Positions 1-11,699 of a stretch of DNA of 64,000 nt are shown one piece after another. A program made the translations under genes and the position numbers. The stretch comes from Mycobacterium sp. MFM001. GTDB taxonomy: Bacteria; Actinomycetota; Actinomycetes; Mycobacteriales; Mycobacteriaceae. The notes beneath the pieces are model-generated. The model saw only the letters and a program-made list of their open reading frames with translations. It was not told the DNA's origin and did not search any database. The stretch spans positions 62,001 to 126,000 of the forward strand of contig NZ_BFAB01000008.1 of assembly GCF_003402475.1 (NCBI RefSeq), given 5' to 3'. The number at the start of each line of letters is the position of its first letter. The stretch's first letter is position 1.

Positions 1-640
1 CCTCGACGCGGCGCAGCAGCGCCATCGTCGCCTTCGGGTTGGGCGGCTGCGACACGTAGTGTGGCACCGCCGCCCAGAACGTCACCGCCGGGATCCCCGC
101 GGCAACGCACGCGTCCTGGAACACCCCGGCGATGCCCGTCGGCCCCTCGTAGCGGGTTTCCTGCAGCCCGAAGCGCAGCGCCGACTCCGGCGAGTAGGCC
201 GCGCCGGACACCGGCACCGGCCGGGTGTGCGGCGTGTCGGCCAGCAATGCGCCCAGGATCACCACGGTGTCGACGTTGAGCTTGTCTGCGACGGCCAGCA
301 GCTCGGCGCAGAACGTGCGCCAGCGCATGTTGGGCTCCACGCCGTTCATCAGCACGATGTCGCGGTCACTGCCGGGCGGGCGGCAGTGCGAGATTCGCAT
401 CGACGGCCACACCAGCTCCCGGGTGACGCCGTCGACCTGGCGGATCACCGGCCGGTTGACCTGGTAGTCGTAGTAGGCCTCGTCGTCGATCTCGACGATG
501 GGCTCGGCCTCCCAGATCGCGTCCAGATGCTCGAGGGCATCGCTGGCCGCGTCGCCGGCGTCGTTCCAGCCCTCGAACGCGGCCACGACGATCGTGTTGT
601 GCAGTTCGGGCAGCCTGTCGCTGGTATCCGGCGAGGTCAC
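1..640 (-). CDS. PAC2-family protein (Rv2125-like), partial
   Basis: The gene begins at a GTG whose complement is at 638-640 and runs off the left edge, so 213 codons are visible and the C-terminus is missing. The N-terminus contains the segment A-F-E-G-W-N-D-A-G-D-A at residues 21-31, which resembles the start of actinobacterial PAC2 proteins; the family is named after eukaryotic proteasome assembly chaperone 2. Its biochemical role in mycobacteria is not established to my knowledge. It is divergent from metH. A TAGGCT element six bases before the GTG suggests a leaderless transcript. Family identification is good; function is unknown. Confidence 0.8.
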   Translation of the reverse strand, partial: MTSPDTSDRLPELHNTIVVAAFEGWNDAGDAASDALEHLDAIWEAEPIVEIDDEAYYDYQVNRPVIRQVDGVTRELVWPSMRISHCRPPGSDRDIVLMNGVEPNMRWRTFCAELLAVADKLNVDTVVILGALLADTPHTRPVPVSGAAYSPESALRFGLQETRYEGPTGIAGVFQDACVAAGIPAVTFWAAVPHYVSQPPNPKATMALLRRVE

Positions 641-646
641 GAACTC

Positions 647-652
647 AGCCTA
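647..652 (-). promoter_or_regulatory. -10 element for the PAC2 gene, leaderless type
   Basis: On the minus strand TAGGCT lies six bases before the GTG at 640. Mycobacterial -10 elements fit TANNNT, with transcription starting 6-7 bases downstream, so transcription would begin at or next to the start codon. Confidence 0.45.
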
Positions 653-708
653 AAGCCTGTGGGAAGCTGGCGACGTGGCGACAAACCGACCCAAATTGAT
701 AGACGAGC

Positions 709-714
709 TATGCT
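709..714 (+). promoter_or_regulatory. Candidate -10 element for metH
   Basis: TATGCT is the best TANNNT match in the PAC2-metH gap. It would place the 5' end near 721, giving a leader of about 148 bases, long enough to contain the whole riboswitch at 785-861. No clear -35 is visible at the right distance. Confidence 0.35.
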
Positions 715-784
715 TGTGGGGATGACTTCCACCGGGTCGAGCTGAGCTGGGGCGTCCAGGCGTCGGGTGCCGACGTAGACTTTC

Positions 785-868
785 ACCGCCGAGAGGCGTT
801 GCAACGGATACGGGTATCCGCCACGCTCGGCAGAGTCAAGGACGCCTTCCGCTACGGAAGGAACGTAC
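785..868 (+). promoter_or_regulatory. S-adenosylhomocysteine (SAH) riboswitch upstream of metH
   Basis: The leader folds like the SAH riboswitch class. P1 is 788-793 (GCCGAG) paired with 826-831 (CTCGGC). P2 is 805-810 (CGGATA) paired with 815-820 (TATCCG), with a CGGG loop. The P4 pseudoknot is 794-800 (AGGCGTT) with 841-847 (GACGCCT), seven pairs including one G-U. Between them are the class features GCGTTGCAA and CCACGCTCGG. A seven-base-pair hairpin, 845-851 with 855-861, traps the Shine-Dalgarno GGAAGG (856-861) and shares bases 845-847 with P4, so SAH binding and ribosome-site occlusion exclude each other. This predicts that SAH turns metH translation on. Confidence 0.85.
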
Positions 869-4603
<3,735 letters not shown>

Positions 4604-4671
4604 GGCTGGCCGTGGCGATCGCAAGCTCGGCGCAGCCGGGCGCGGCGGGTCGCCACCATAGGAGGAGCGGC

Positions 4672-5688
4672 ATGCAGGCACCGTGGTGGCTTCCCCCGAC
4701 GGAGGCGGTGAAGAATCTGCGCGCCACGTTGGGGCTGCTCGCCGACTCACGTGGGCTCAGTCGCATTCGCTTTCTCGGCGCGGCCGAGCGAATCGGTTTG
4801 ATTGCGGCACTGCGGAAGCCGGCGACCGTCGACGAGCTCAAACAGAGCCTGGGCATCGCCGACGTCGGCTTGCTCACGGGATTGCTCGACGTCGGTGTCG
4901 CGATCGGGGAACTGCGATGCCGCAAGGGCCGTTATCGCCTCAAAGGCAACCGAATTCGCGCTTTGGCGTCGCGCGACGGCGAGGGTCTCCGCGGGTTCAC
5001 CGCGGAGCTGGCGGACTACCGCGGCGATGTCTATCGCGACCTGCCGGCGCGGCTACAGTCCGGCGAACGTGGCCCATACCTCGACGAATACGACGAGGTG
5101 GTCGCACGGGGTTCACGGCTGGTCGAACCCTTCATCGCCCGCTTCGTCCGCCGAGTCGTCGAAGGCGGGTCCGCTCAAGCAATGCTGGAAATCGGTTGCG
5201 GCACAGGCATATACGTTCGACACGCGGCAGAGGCGTGCCCGCAGCTGTCGGCGGTCGCCATCGACCTATCGGAACGCGTCGTCGCGCTTGCGTCGGGCAA
5301 CCTGGCGGCGTGGGGACTAGCCGGCCGATGCAGGGTTCTGCATGCGGACATTCGTGACTCGAACCTCGCGGAGCTCGACGGCCCGTTCGACCTGATCACC
5401 CTGCACAACAACATCTACTACTTCCCGCCAGCAGAGTGGCGCACCTTGCTTGCGGATCTGCGAGGACGCCTTACGCCAACCGGCCGGCTGGTACTGACCT
5501 CGATGTTCGCCGGAAATTCGCTCTCCGCAACGGAATTGGATCTTGTCCTGCGTGCGACGGCGGGCTGTTGGCCGCTGCCAGAGCGCACCGAACTCGTCCA
5601 CGCGCTCACCGACGCCGGCTACCGCGGCGCCGCGTTCCACCGGCTGCTTGCCACCGATCCGCTGTTCGGCGTCGTCGCCGAGCGCTAG
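4672..5688 (+). CDS. Class I SAM-dependent methyltransferase with winged-helix N-terminus
   Basis: A 338-residue protein. Residues 30-90 look like the winged-helix dimerisation domain of small-molecule O-methyltransferases, and the Rossmann fold begins with motif I E-I-G-C-G-T-G at residue 173. The acceptor substrate cannot be read from sequence. An in-frame opening extends upstream into metH, but the ATG at 4672 has a strong ribosome site, AGGAGGAGCGG, just before it. It lies 68 bases after metH and is probably co-transcribed. Its reaction makes SAH, the ligand predicted to control metH, so the pairing may be functional. Its stop overlaps the stop of the convergent hydratase gene by four bases. 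Confidence 0.85.
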   Translation: MQAPWWLPPTEAVKNLRATLGLLADSRGLSRIRFLGAAERIGLIAALRKPATVDELKQSLGIADVGLLTGLLDVGVAIGELRCRKGRYRLKGNRIRALASRDGEGLRGFTAELADYRGDVYRDLPARLQSGERGPYLDEYDEVVARGSRLVEPFIARFVRRVVEGGSAQAMLEIGCGTGIYVRHAAEACPQLSAVAIDLSERVVALASGNLAAWGLAGRCRVLHADIRDSNLAELDGPFDLITLHNNIYYFPPAEWRTLLADLRGRLTPTGRLVLTSMFAGNSLSATELDLVLRATAGCWPLPERTELVHALTDAGYRGAAFHRLLATDPLFGVVAER

Positions 5689-6455
5689 CCGCGGCCCAGA
5701 CGCCTCAGATACGCCTCCGCGGCGGCACGCGATTCGGGATCACCCAGCGCGGTCACCAGCGAGTCGGCGTCGTTCCAGGCGCGGGCGGTGCCGACCATGC
5801 CTTCGGTGACCGCGTTCGTGTGCCGCTTGGTCGCGGTCAGGGTCAGCGCCGACTTGTCGACCAGCACGCCGACCAGCTCGTCGACCGCTGCGTCGAGCTC
5901 GGCGGCGGGAACCACGCTGTTCAGGAAGCCCGCCGTCAACGCCTCCGCGGCGCCGAACGGTCGGCACGTCATCACCAGCTCCTTGGTCCGGGCCGGGCCG
6001 ACCTCGCGCACCAGCCGGGGGATCCCGCCCCAGGCCAGCGGGATGCCCAGGTCGACCTCGGGAATGGAGAAGCGGGCGTCGTCCGCGGCGATCCGCAGAT
6101 CGCAGGCCGCGGCCAGCACCACCGCGCCGCCGACGCAGTGGCCGTGGATCCGGGCGACGGTCACCGCCCGCATCGCCTCGATCGCATCGGCCATCCGCCG
6201 TCCGGCGTCGGCCGCCTCACGCGGCGGCGGGCCACCCTCGGCGGCGAACGACGCGAGATCGGCTCCGGCGCTGAACGCCCGGCCCCGCCCGGAGATCACC
6301 ACCACCTTCACTCCGGGCCGGGCGTCGAGGTGGCGCGCGGCCTCCACCAGCTCGGTCAGGGTGGTGGTGGAAAGCGGGTTCAGCTTGTCCGGCCGGTTCA
6401 GCGTGATAGCCGCCCGGGCACCGTCGACGGCGACCTCGATCTCGGAGAAGTTCAT
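5685..6455 (-). CDS. Enoyl-CoA hydratase/isomerase family protein
   Basis: A 256-residue crotonase-fold protein expected to act on acyl-CoA thioesters. The oxyanion-hole segment A-G-A-D-L is at 63-67 and the second conserved glycines are G109-G110. The glutamate equivalent to Glu164 of rat hydratase is present (Glu133 in I-P-E-V), but the position of Glu144 is Val113, so classical two-glutamate hydration is doubtful; an isomerase or another crotonase reaction is possible. It starts only 23 bases from the divergent permease gene, and their -10 elements overlap. Confidence 0.85.
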   Translation of the reverse strand: MNFSEIEVAVDGARAAITLNRPDKLNPLSTTTLTELVEAARHLDARPGVKVVVISGRGRAFSAGADLASFAAEGGPPPREAADAGRRMADAIEAMRAVTVARIHGHCVGGAVVLAAACDLRIAADDARFSIPEVDLGIPLAWGGIPRLVREVGPARTKELVMTCRPFGAAEALTAGFLNSVVPAAELDAAVDELVGVLVDKSALTLTATKRHTNAVTEGMVGTARAWNDADSLVTALGDPESRAAAEAYLRRLGRG

Positions 6456-6460
6456 GCCAC

Positions 6461-6470
6461 ACCGTACGTT
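6461..6470. promoter_or_regulatory. Overlapping divergent -10 elements (hydratase / sugar permease)
   Basis: Plus-strand TACGTT (6465-6470) lies eight bases before the permease GTG. Minus-strand TACGGT (6466-6461) lies five bases before the hydratase ATG. The two elements share two bases, and there is no room for separate leaders, so both transcripts are probably leaderless and mutually exclusive at initiation. Confidence 0.45.
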
Positions 6471-6478
6471 GGAACCTC

Positions 6479-7882
6479 GTGAGAAATGACGTGACCGTCC
6501 GTGCTGTTCGATTTGCGTCGGCGGCCGCGATCGGCGGGCTGCTGTTCGGCTACGACGTTTCGGTGACCAACGGCGCAGTGAGAGCGCTGCAGGCCGACTT
6601 CCAGATCGGCAACGCCGTCCTCGGCTTCGCGGCTGCCTCGGGACTGCTCGGGGCCGCAGTGGGAGCGACGACCGCCGGACGCATCGCCGACCGCACCGGC
6701 CGCCTGGCGATGATGCGGCTGGCCGCCGCGCTGTTCTTCGCCTGCGGGCTGGGCACCGGGCTGGCGAGCAGCATCTGGATGTTCATCGCCTTCCACGTCG
6801 TGGGCGGTCTCGGCGTCGGCGTCGCGTCCGTGATCGGACCGGCGTACATCGCCGAGATATCGCCACCGGACATCCGCGGCAGGCTCGGCTCGTTGCAGCA
6901 ACTCGCGATCGTGTTGGGCATCTTTCTGTCGCTGGCGGTGAACTGGCTGCCGTTTCACATCGCGGGCGGCTCTCGCGGCGAACTGTGGCTGGGCATGGCC
7001 GCCTGGCGCTGGACATTCCTCGGGGAGATGGTGCCGGCCGTCGTCTACGGCGTGCTGGCCTTCACGATCCCCGAGTCACCGCGCTACCTCATTGCCTCCC
7101 ATCGGATTCCGGAAGCCCGTCGAGTGCTCTGCGGGCTGCTCGACGAACGTGACGTGGAGCCCACCGTGACCCGGATCGTCGACACGCTGCAGCGCGAAAC
7201 ACCGCCGTCCTGGCGTGACCTGCGCAAGCCGACCGGCGGCCTCTACGGCATCGTGTGGGTGGGCCTGGGTGTGGCGTGCTTTCAGCAGCTCGTCGGCATC
7301 ACGGTGATCTTCTTCTACTCCGATGTGCTCTGGGAGCACGTGGGATTCGGCGAAGGCTGGTCGTTCACGATCGCCCTGGCCACCTCGGTGGTCAACGTGA
7401 TCATCACCCTGATCGCGATCGCGTTGATCGACAAGGTCGGCCGCAAGCCGCTGCTGCTGGGCGGTTCGGCGGGCATGGCCGTGATGCTGGCCACACTGAC
7501 CGTGATCTTCGCCAGCGCGCCGGTCGTCGGCGGCAAGCCGCATCTCGCCGGCGCTTCCGCAGTGATCGCGCTGATCGCCGCGAACCTCTTCGTGGTCGCG
7601 TTCGGCGTGTCGTGGGGGCCGATCCTGTGGGTGCTGCTGGGCGAGATGTTCCCCAACCGCATCCGGGCCGCCGCGGCGGGACTGGCGGCCACCGCGCAGT
7701 GGATCACCAACGCCACCATCGCCGTGACTTTCCCGGCGCTGCGGCACATGCTCGGCTTCGCCTACGGCTTCTACACGCTGTGCGCGGTGCTGTCGTTCGT
7801 GTTCGTGTGGCGATGGGTCCGCGAAACCAACGGCGTGGCCTTAGAAGACATGCACGCCGACGCCTTGCACGAGCACAACTGA
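6479..7882 (+). CDS. Sugar porter family MFS permease
   Basis: A 467-residue, 12-helix major facilitator transporter, probably importing a monosaccharide by proton symport at the plasma membrane. Family marks are the D-R-x-G-R loop after helix 2, P-E-S-P-R-Y-L after helix 6, D-K-V-G-R-K-P in the second half and an F-Q-Q-L-x-G-I segment in helix 7. It resembles the actinobacterial GlcP/SugI group, but the substrate cannot be assigned by eye. The GTG at 6479 is used here; an in-frame GTG at 6491 is an alternative. It precedes hisE by 27 bases on the same strand. Confidence 0.87.
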   Translation: MRNDVTVRAVRFASAAAIGGLLFGYDVSVTNGAVRALQADFQIGNAVLGFAAASGLLGAAVGATTAGRIADRTGRLAMMRLAAALFFACGLGTGLASSIWMFIAFHVVGGLGVGVASVIGPAYIAEISPPDIRGRLGSLQQLAIVLGIFLSLAVNWLPFHIAGGSRGELWLGMAAWRWTFLGEMVPAVVYGVLAFTIPESPRYLIASHRIPEARRVLCGLLDERDVEPTVTRIVDTLQRETPPSWRDLRKPTGGLYGIVWVGLGVACFQQLVGITVIFFYSDVLWEHVGFGEGWSFTIALATSVVNVIITLIAIALIDKVGRKPLLLGGSAGMAVMLATLTVIFASAPVVGGKPHLAGASAVIALIAANLFVVAFGVSWGPILWVLLGEMFPNRIRAAAAGLAATAQWITNATIAVTFPALRHMLGFAYGFYTLCAVLSFVFVWRWVRETNGVALEDMHADALHEHN

Positions 7883-7909
7883 AACTGCCGTGACTTTGCT
7901 GAGCGCCGC

Positions 7910-8191
7910 ATGAAACAATCGCTGGCCGTGAAGACCTTCGACGATCTGTTCGCCGTACTCGGCGAGCGCGCCCGCGTCAGGCCGCCCGGCAGCAGCACGG
8001 TGGCCGCGCTGGACAGCGGGGTGCACGCCATCGGCAAGAAGATCCTCGAAGAGGCCGGCGAAGTCTGGCTGGCGGCCGAACACGAACCCGACGACGCCCT
8101 CGCCGAGGAGATCAGCCAATTGCTCTACTGGACGCAGGTGCTGATGATCGCGCGCGGGCTCTCGCTCGACGACGTGTATCGGAAGCTGTAG
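7910..8191 (+). CDS. hisE: Phosphoribosyl-ATP pyrophosphatase
   Basis: Hydrolyses phosphoribosyl-ATP to phosphoribosyl-AMP, the second step of histidine synthesis. The 93 residues match the length and sequence of mycobacterial HisE, with the all-alpha MazG-like E-E-A-G-E-V metal-binding helix near residue 47 and the C-terminal S-L-D-D-V-Y. A GTG six codons in is a possible alternative start, but the homologue uses the ATG. Its stop is immediately followed by the hisG ATG, so the first two histidine enzymes are translationally linked. Confidence 0.96.
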   Translation: MKQSLAVKTFDDLFAVLGERARVRPPGSSTVAALDSGVHAIGKKILEEAGEVWLAAEHEPDDALAEEISQLLYWTQVLMIARGLSLDDVYRKL

Positions 8192-9043
8192 ATGCTGCGC
8201 GTCGCCGTTCCCAACAAGGGGGCACTCAGTGAGCCGGCCGCCGAGATCCTCGCCGAGGCCGGATACCGTCGTCGCACCGATCCCAAGGACCTGACCGTCC
8301 TCGACCCGGTGAACAACGTCGAGTTCTTCTTCCTGCGCCCCAAGGACATCGCGATCTATGTCGGGTCGGGGGATCTCGACTTCGGGATCACCGGACGGGA
8401 TTTGGCTCGTGAGTCCGAGGCGCCGGTGGCCGAACGCCTGTCGCTGGGCTTCGGCTCGTCGAGTTTCCGTTACGCCGCGCCCGCCGGCCGGGACTGGACC
8501 ACGGCCGATCTGGCCGGCCGGCGGATCGCCACCGCCTACCCGAACCTGGTACGAAAAGATCTGGCCACCAAGGGAATCGAAGCCACCGTGATCCGCCTCG
8601 ACGGCGCGGTGGAGATCTCCGTGCAACTGGGTGTGGCCGATGCGATCGCCGACGTGGTGGGCTCCGGACGAACCCTGAGCCTGCACGACCTGGCGGCCTT
8701 CGGTGAGCCGCTGTGTGATTCGGAGGCGGTGCTGATCGAGCGAGCCGACGCCGCCGAGCATCCCAATCCCGCCCGCGACCAGCTGGTGGCCCGGGTGCAG
8801 GGCGTGGTGTTCGGTCAGCAGTATCTGATGCTGGACTACGACTGCCCGCGTTCTGTCCTGGACAACGCCACGTCGATCACGCCGGGCCTGGAGTCGCCGA
8901 CGATCGCCCCGCTGGCCGACCCGGATTGGGTGGCGGTTCGGGCGCTGGTGCCACGCCGCGACGTCAACGCGATCATGGACGAGCTCGCCGCGATCGGGGC
9001 CAAGGCGATCCTGGCCTCCGACATCCGGTTCTGCCGATTCTGA
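8192..9043 (+). CDS. hisG: ATP phosphoribosyltransferase
   Basis: Catalyses the committed, histidine-inhibited first step of histidine synthesis, joining ATP and PRPP. The 283-residue protein is the long-form HisG: an N-terminal periplasmic-binding-protein-like catalytic part beginning [10 protein letters not shown], the PRPP region [12 protein letters not shown] at about 150-161, and a C-terminal regulatory domain of about 75 residues that binds histidine. It abuts hisE with no intergenic base. Confidence 0.97.
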   Translation: MLRVAVPNKGALSEPAAEILAEAGYRRRTDPKDLTVLDPVNNVEFFFLRPKDIAIYVGSGDLDFGITGRDLARESEAPVAERLSLGFGSSSFRYAAPAGRDWTTADLAGRRIATAYPNLVRKDLATKGIEATVIRLDGAVEISVQLGVADAIADVVGSGRTLSLHDLAAFGEPLCDSEAVLIERADAAEHPNPARDQLVARVQGVVFGQQYLMLDYDCPRSVLDNATSITPGLESPTIAPLADPDWVAVRALVPRRDVNAIMDELAAIGAKAILASDIRFCRF

Positions 9044-9069
9044 TCTCGGCGGATGCTAGCGTCCTCGCC

Positions 9070-9552
9070 ATGACGACCCACGTCCTTGTCCTGGTACTCG
9101 CTCTGCTGATCGGCGTCGTCGCCGGGTTGCGTTCGCTGACAGCCCCCGCTGTGGTCGCATGGGCGGCGCTGCTCGACTGGATCAACATGGACGGGACGTG
9201 GGCCTCGTGGGTCGGCCATCCGGTGACCGTCGCGGTGCTGACCATTTTGGCGATCCTCGAACTGGTCGCCGACAAGCTTCCGGCGACACCGAGCCGCACC
9301 GCCGCGATTGGGTTCGTCGCCCGGATTGTCTTGGGCGCGTTCGCCGGTGCCGTCATCGGCACGGCATGGGGTTATCGGTGGAGTTCGCTCGGCGCCGGCG
9401 CGGTCGGCGCAGTCCTTGGCACTCTCGGCGGCTATGAAGCCCGCACCAGGCTGGGCACCGCGCACGGTCACGACCTGCCGATCGCACTGCTCGAAGACAC
9501 GGTCGCGGTACTCGGCGGATTCGCCATCGCGGTGACGACAGCCGTGCTGTGA
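9070..9552 (+). CDS. DUF4126 integral membrane protein (Rv2120c-like)
   Basis: A 160-residue hydrophobic protein with about four to five membrane segments and the N-terminal G-L-R-S-L-T-A-P motif of DUF4126. No function is known to me. The ATG at 9070 is preferred over an in-frame opening inside hisG because homologues begin with the hydrophobic segment seen here. Its stop overlaps the start of the flavoprotein gene as GTGA, implying coupled translation. Confidence 0.85.
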   Translation: MTTHVLVLVLALLIGVVAGLRSLTAPAVVAWAALLDWINMDGTWASWVGHPVTVAVLTILAILELVADKLPATPSRTAAIGFVARIVLGAFAGAVIGTAWGYRWSSLGAGAVGAVLGTLGGYEARTRLGTAHGHDLPIALLEDTVAVLGGFAIAVTTAVL

Positions 9553-10919
9553 CAAGCCATTTCGACGCAATTGTGGTGGGCGCCGGCCAGGCCGGACCGC
9601 CGCTGGCAGGCCGGCTGACTGAGGCCGGACACCGTGTCGCGGTAGTGGAGCGAAAACTGATCGGCGGCACCTGCGTCAACACCGGCTGCATTCCCACCAA
9701 GACGTTGGTGGCCAGCGCGCATGCGGCCCACCTGGCCCGCCGCGGAGCCGACTACGGCGTCGGCACCGGATCGGTCAGCGTGGACATGGGATTAGTCAAA
9801 GCGCGCAAAGACGACATCATGCTCAAGGACCGCAAAGGTGTCGAGGACTGGCTAGCCGGTATGCACGGCTGCACGGTCATTCGCGGCCACGCCCGCTTCA
9901 CCGATCCGCACACGCTGCGGGTCGGCGATGAACTGCTGCACGCAGACCGCATCTTTCTCAACCTCGGCGGCCGTGCTGTCGTCCCGGACATCGCCGGGCT
10001 TTCCGACGTCGAATTCCTCACCAACACCTCGATCCTCGAACTCGATGTGTTGCCGGACCATCTGGTGATCATCGGGGGCAGCTACATCGCGCTCGAATTC
10101 GCGCAGATGTACCGCCGGTTCGGCGCCGCGGTGACGGTTATCGAGAAGGGCCCGCGACTGGCGTCGCGCGAGGACGACGACGTCTCCGCCGCCATCCGGT
10201 CGATCCTGGAAAACGAAGGCATCGACGTCGTCGTCAACGCCGACGACATCCGGATCACCAAGCTGGACACCGGTTTTGAGCTGACGCCGCGGGCCGATGC
10301 ACAACCGGTCACCGGCAGCCATCTACTGGTCGCCGTGGGGCGACGGCCCAACACCGACGACCTCGGCCTCGAGCATGCCGGCGTGCAGACCGACGCCCGC
10401 GGATACATCACCGTCGACGACCAGCTCAAGACTAATGTGGATCACATCTGGGCGATGGGCGACTGCAACGGCAAAGGCGCGTTCACCCACACCTCCTACA
10501 ACGATTTCGAGATCGTCGCGGCCAATTTGCTCGACGGCGACCCGCGCCGGGTCAGCGACCGCATCCCCACCTATGCGCTCTACATCGACCCGCCGCTGGG
10601 CCGCGCCGGCATGAGCGTCGAGCAGGTGCGCGCGTCGGGCCGGCCGGCGCTGATCGGCCAGCGGCCGATGACCCGAGTCGGCAGGGCGGTGGAAAAGGGT
10701 GAGACACAAGGCTTTATGAAAGTCCTCGTCGACGCCGACACGAAACAGATTCTGGGAGCGGCCATCCTCGGCGTCGGCGGCGACGAGATCATCCACGCCA
10801 TCCTCGATGTGATGTCCGCAAAGGCGCCCTACACCACCTTGTCGCGCACCATGCACATTCATCCGACGGTCAGCGAGCTGATACCCACGATGCTGCAGGA
10901 GATGTCGCCGCTGGAGTAG
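9549..10919 (+). CDS. Pyridine nucleotide-disulfide oxidoreductase, MerA-like
   Basis: A 456-residue flavoprotein of the glutathione reductase/mercuric reductase family. The FAD fingerprint G-A-G-Q-A-G is at 11-16, the redox disulfide is Cys42-V-N-T-G-Cys47, the NAD(P)H site G-G-S-Y-I-A-L-E-F lies near 178, and the C-terminal H-x-H-P-T-V-S-E supplies the catalytic His/Glu pair. It lacks an N-terminal heavy-metal domain and the C-terminal cysteine pair of true mercuric reductase, so reduction of mercury is unlikely; the substrate is unknown. The start overlaps the DUF4126 stop as GTGA. Confidence 0.88.
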   Translation: MTSHFDAIVVGAGQAGPPLAGRLTEAGHRVAVVERKLIGGTCVNTGCIPTKTLVASAHAAHLARRGADYGVGTGSVSVDMGLVKARKDDIMLKDRKGVEDWLAGMHGCTVIRGHARFTDPHTLRVGDELLHADRIFLNLGGRAVVPDIAGLSDVEFLTNTSILELDVLPDHLVIIGGSYIALEFAQMYRRFGAAVTVIEKGPRLASREDDDVSAAIRSILENEGIDVVVNADDIRITKLDTGFELTPRADAQPVTGSHLLVAVGRRPNTDDLGLEHAGVQTDARGYITVDDQLKTNVDHIWAMGDCNGKGAFTHTSYNDFEIVAANLLDGDPRRVSDRIPTYALYIDPPLGRAGMSVEQVRASGRPALIGQRPMTRVGRAVEKGETQGFMKVLVDADTKQILGAAILGVGGDEIIHAILDVMSAKAPYTTLSRTMHIHPTVSELIPTMLQEMSPLE

Positions 10920-11699
10920 TCAACGACGTTGCACCAGAAGCGTTTGCGCCGACGTCCCGACAAAACCGTTGCGGTCGAAGATCTCCGCAGTGGTCACCCC
11001 GATCCCGTCGGGTCCGATCGAGCCGCGCGCCCGCAACGCAAAATCACTGCCGTGCGGGACCCGATGCAGATGCACCACAGTATCGGTGTTCATGAACGTG
11101 AACCGCTCCGGGTGCAGGGCAGCGCCGACGCCGTTGGCGGAGTCGACGACCATGGCCAAGTTCTGCAGCGGCGTGGCGTCCTCGCTGTCCACCACATGTA
11201 CCAGTGGGCGCAGCCACCACACCGCCGCGCCGGTCGGGTCGTCTGGTTGCGGGCGCCAATCGATGGACTTCAGATATCCGCCGACGTTCCACCAATACGA
11301 CGGCTGCGGTTTGGCTGGGCCTTCCACTATCGGCGGGTAGCGGTCGGTGGCCACGTCGGCGGTGTCGGTGGTGGCTAGCGCCCACGCGCCGAGTCGCGCC
11401 ACCGCGCGGTCGCCGTGCCGCATTTCGGCCGCCAGCAACGAGATTCGCTTGCCGGGCCGCTCGACCCAGGCCCGCACCGAAACGGGCGCCACCGGAATGA
11501 CCCCGAGGATGTCGAGACACAGCCGGCCGATCCGCAGCGGCGAACCCGTCAGCCGTTCTTCGATCGCTTTGGTCAGCAGCGCCAGCGGCGGTGAGCCGTG
11601 CTGAAGATCGGCCGCCCAGTTGCTGCGCGTGAAGTCGGTGGATTCAAACTGCACGACCTCGCCGTCGGCGCCGAGCCGACGGTAGTGGCAACCGATCAC
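10920..11699 (-). CDS. Acyl-CoA thioesterase-like protein (double hotdog)
   Basis: A 259-residue protein resembling mycobacterial TesB-like/thioesterase-superfamily proteins. It has an N-terminal half with W-A-A-D-L-Q-H-G-S-P-P-L-A (about 27-39) and a C-terminal half ending G-T-S-A-Q-T-L-L. It would hydrolyse acyl-CoA esters, chain length unknown. An open frame extends 43 codons upstream, but the GTG at 11699 overlaps the stop of the upstream nuclease gene as GTGA, which fixes the start and suggests coupling. It ends next to the stop of the convergent flavoprotein gene. Confidence 0.8.
   Translation of the reverse strand: MIGCHYRRLGADGEVVQFESTDFTRSNWAADLQHGSPPLALLTKAIEERLTGSPLRIGRLCLDILGVIPVAPVSVRAWVERPGKRISLLAAEMRHGDRAVARLGAWALATTDTADVATDRYPPIVEGPAKPQPSYWWNVGGYLKSIDWRPQPDDPTGAAVWWLRPLVHVVDSEDATPLQNLAMVVDSANGVGAALHPERFTFMNTDTVVHLHRVPHGSDFALRARGSIGPDGIGVTTAEIFDRNGFVGTSAQTLLVQRR

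Noticed and set aside
701..868. SAM-IV or SAM-I riboswitch upstream of metH
   Set aside because: The helices and pseudoknot fit the SAH class exactly, and the SAM class core sequences are absent.
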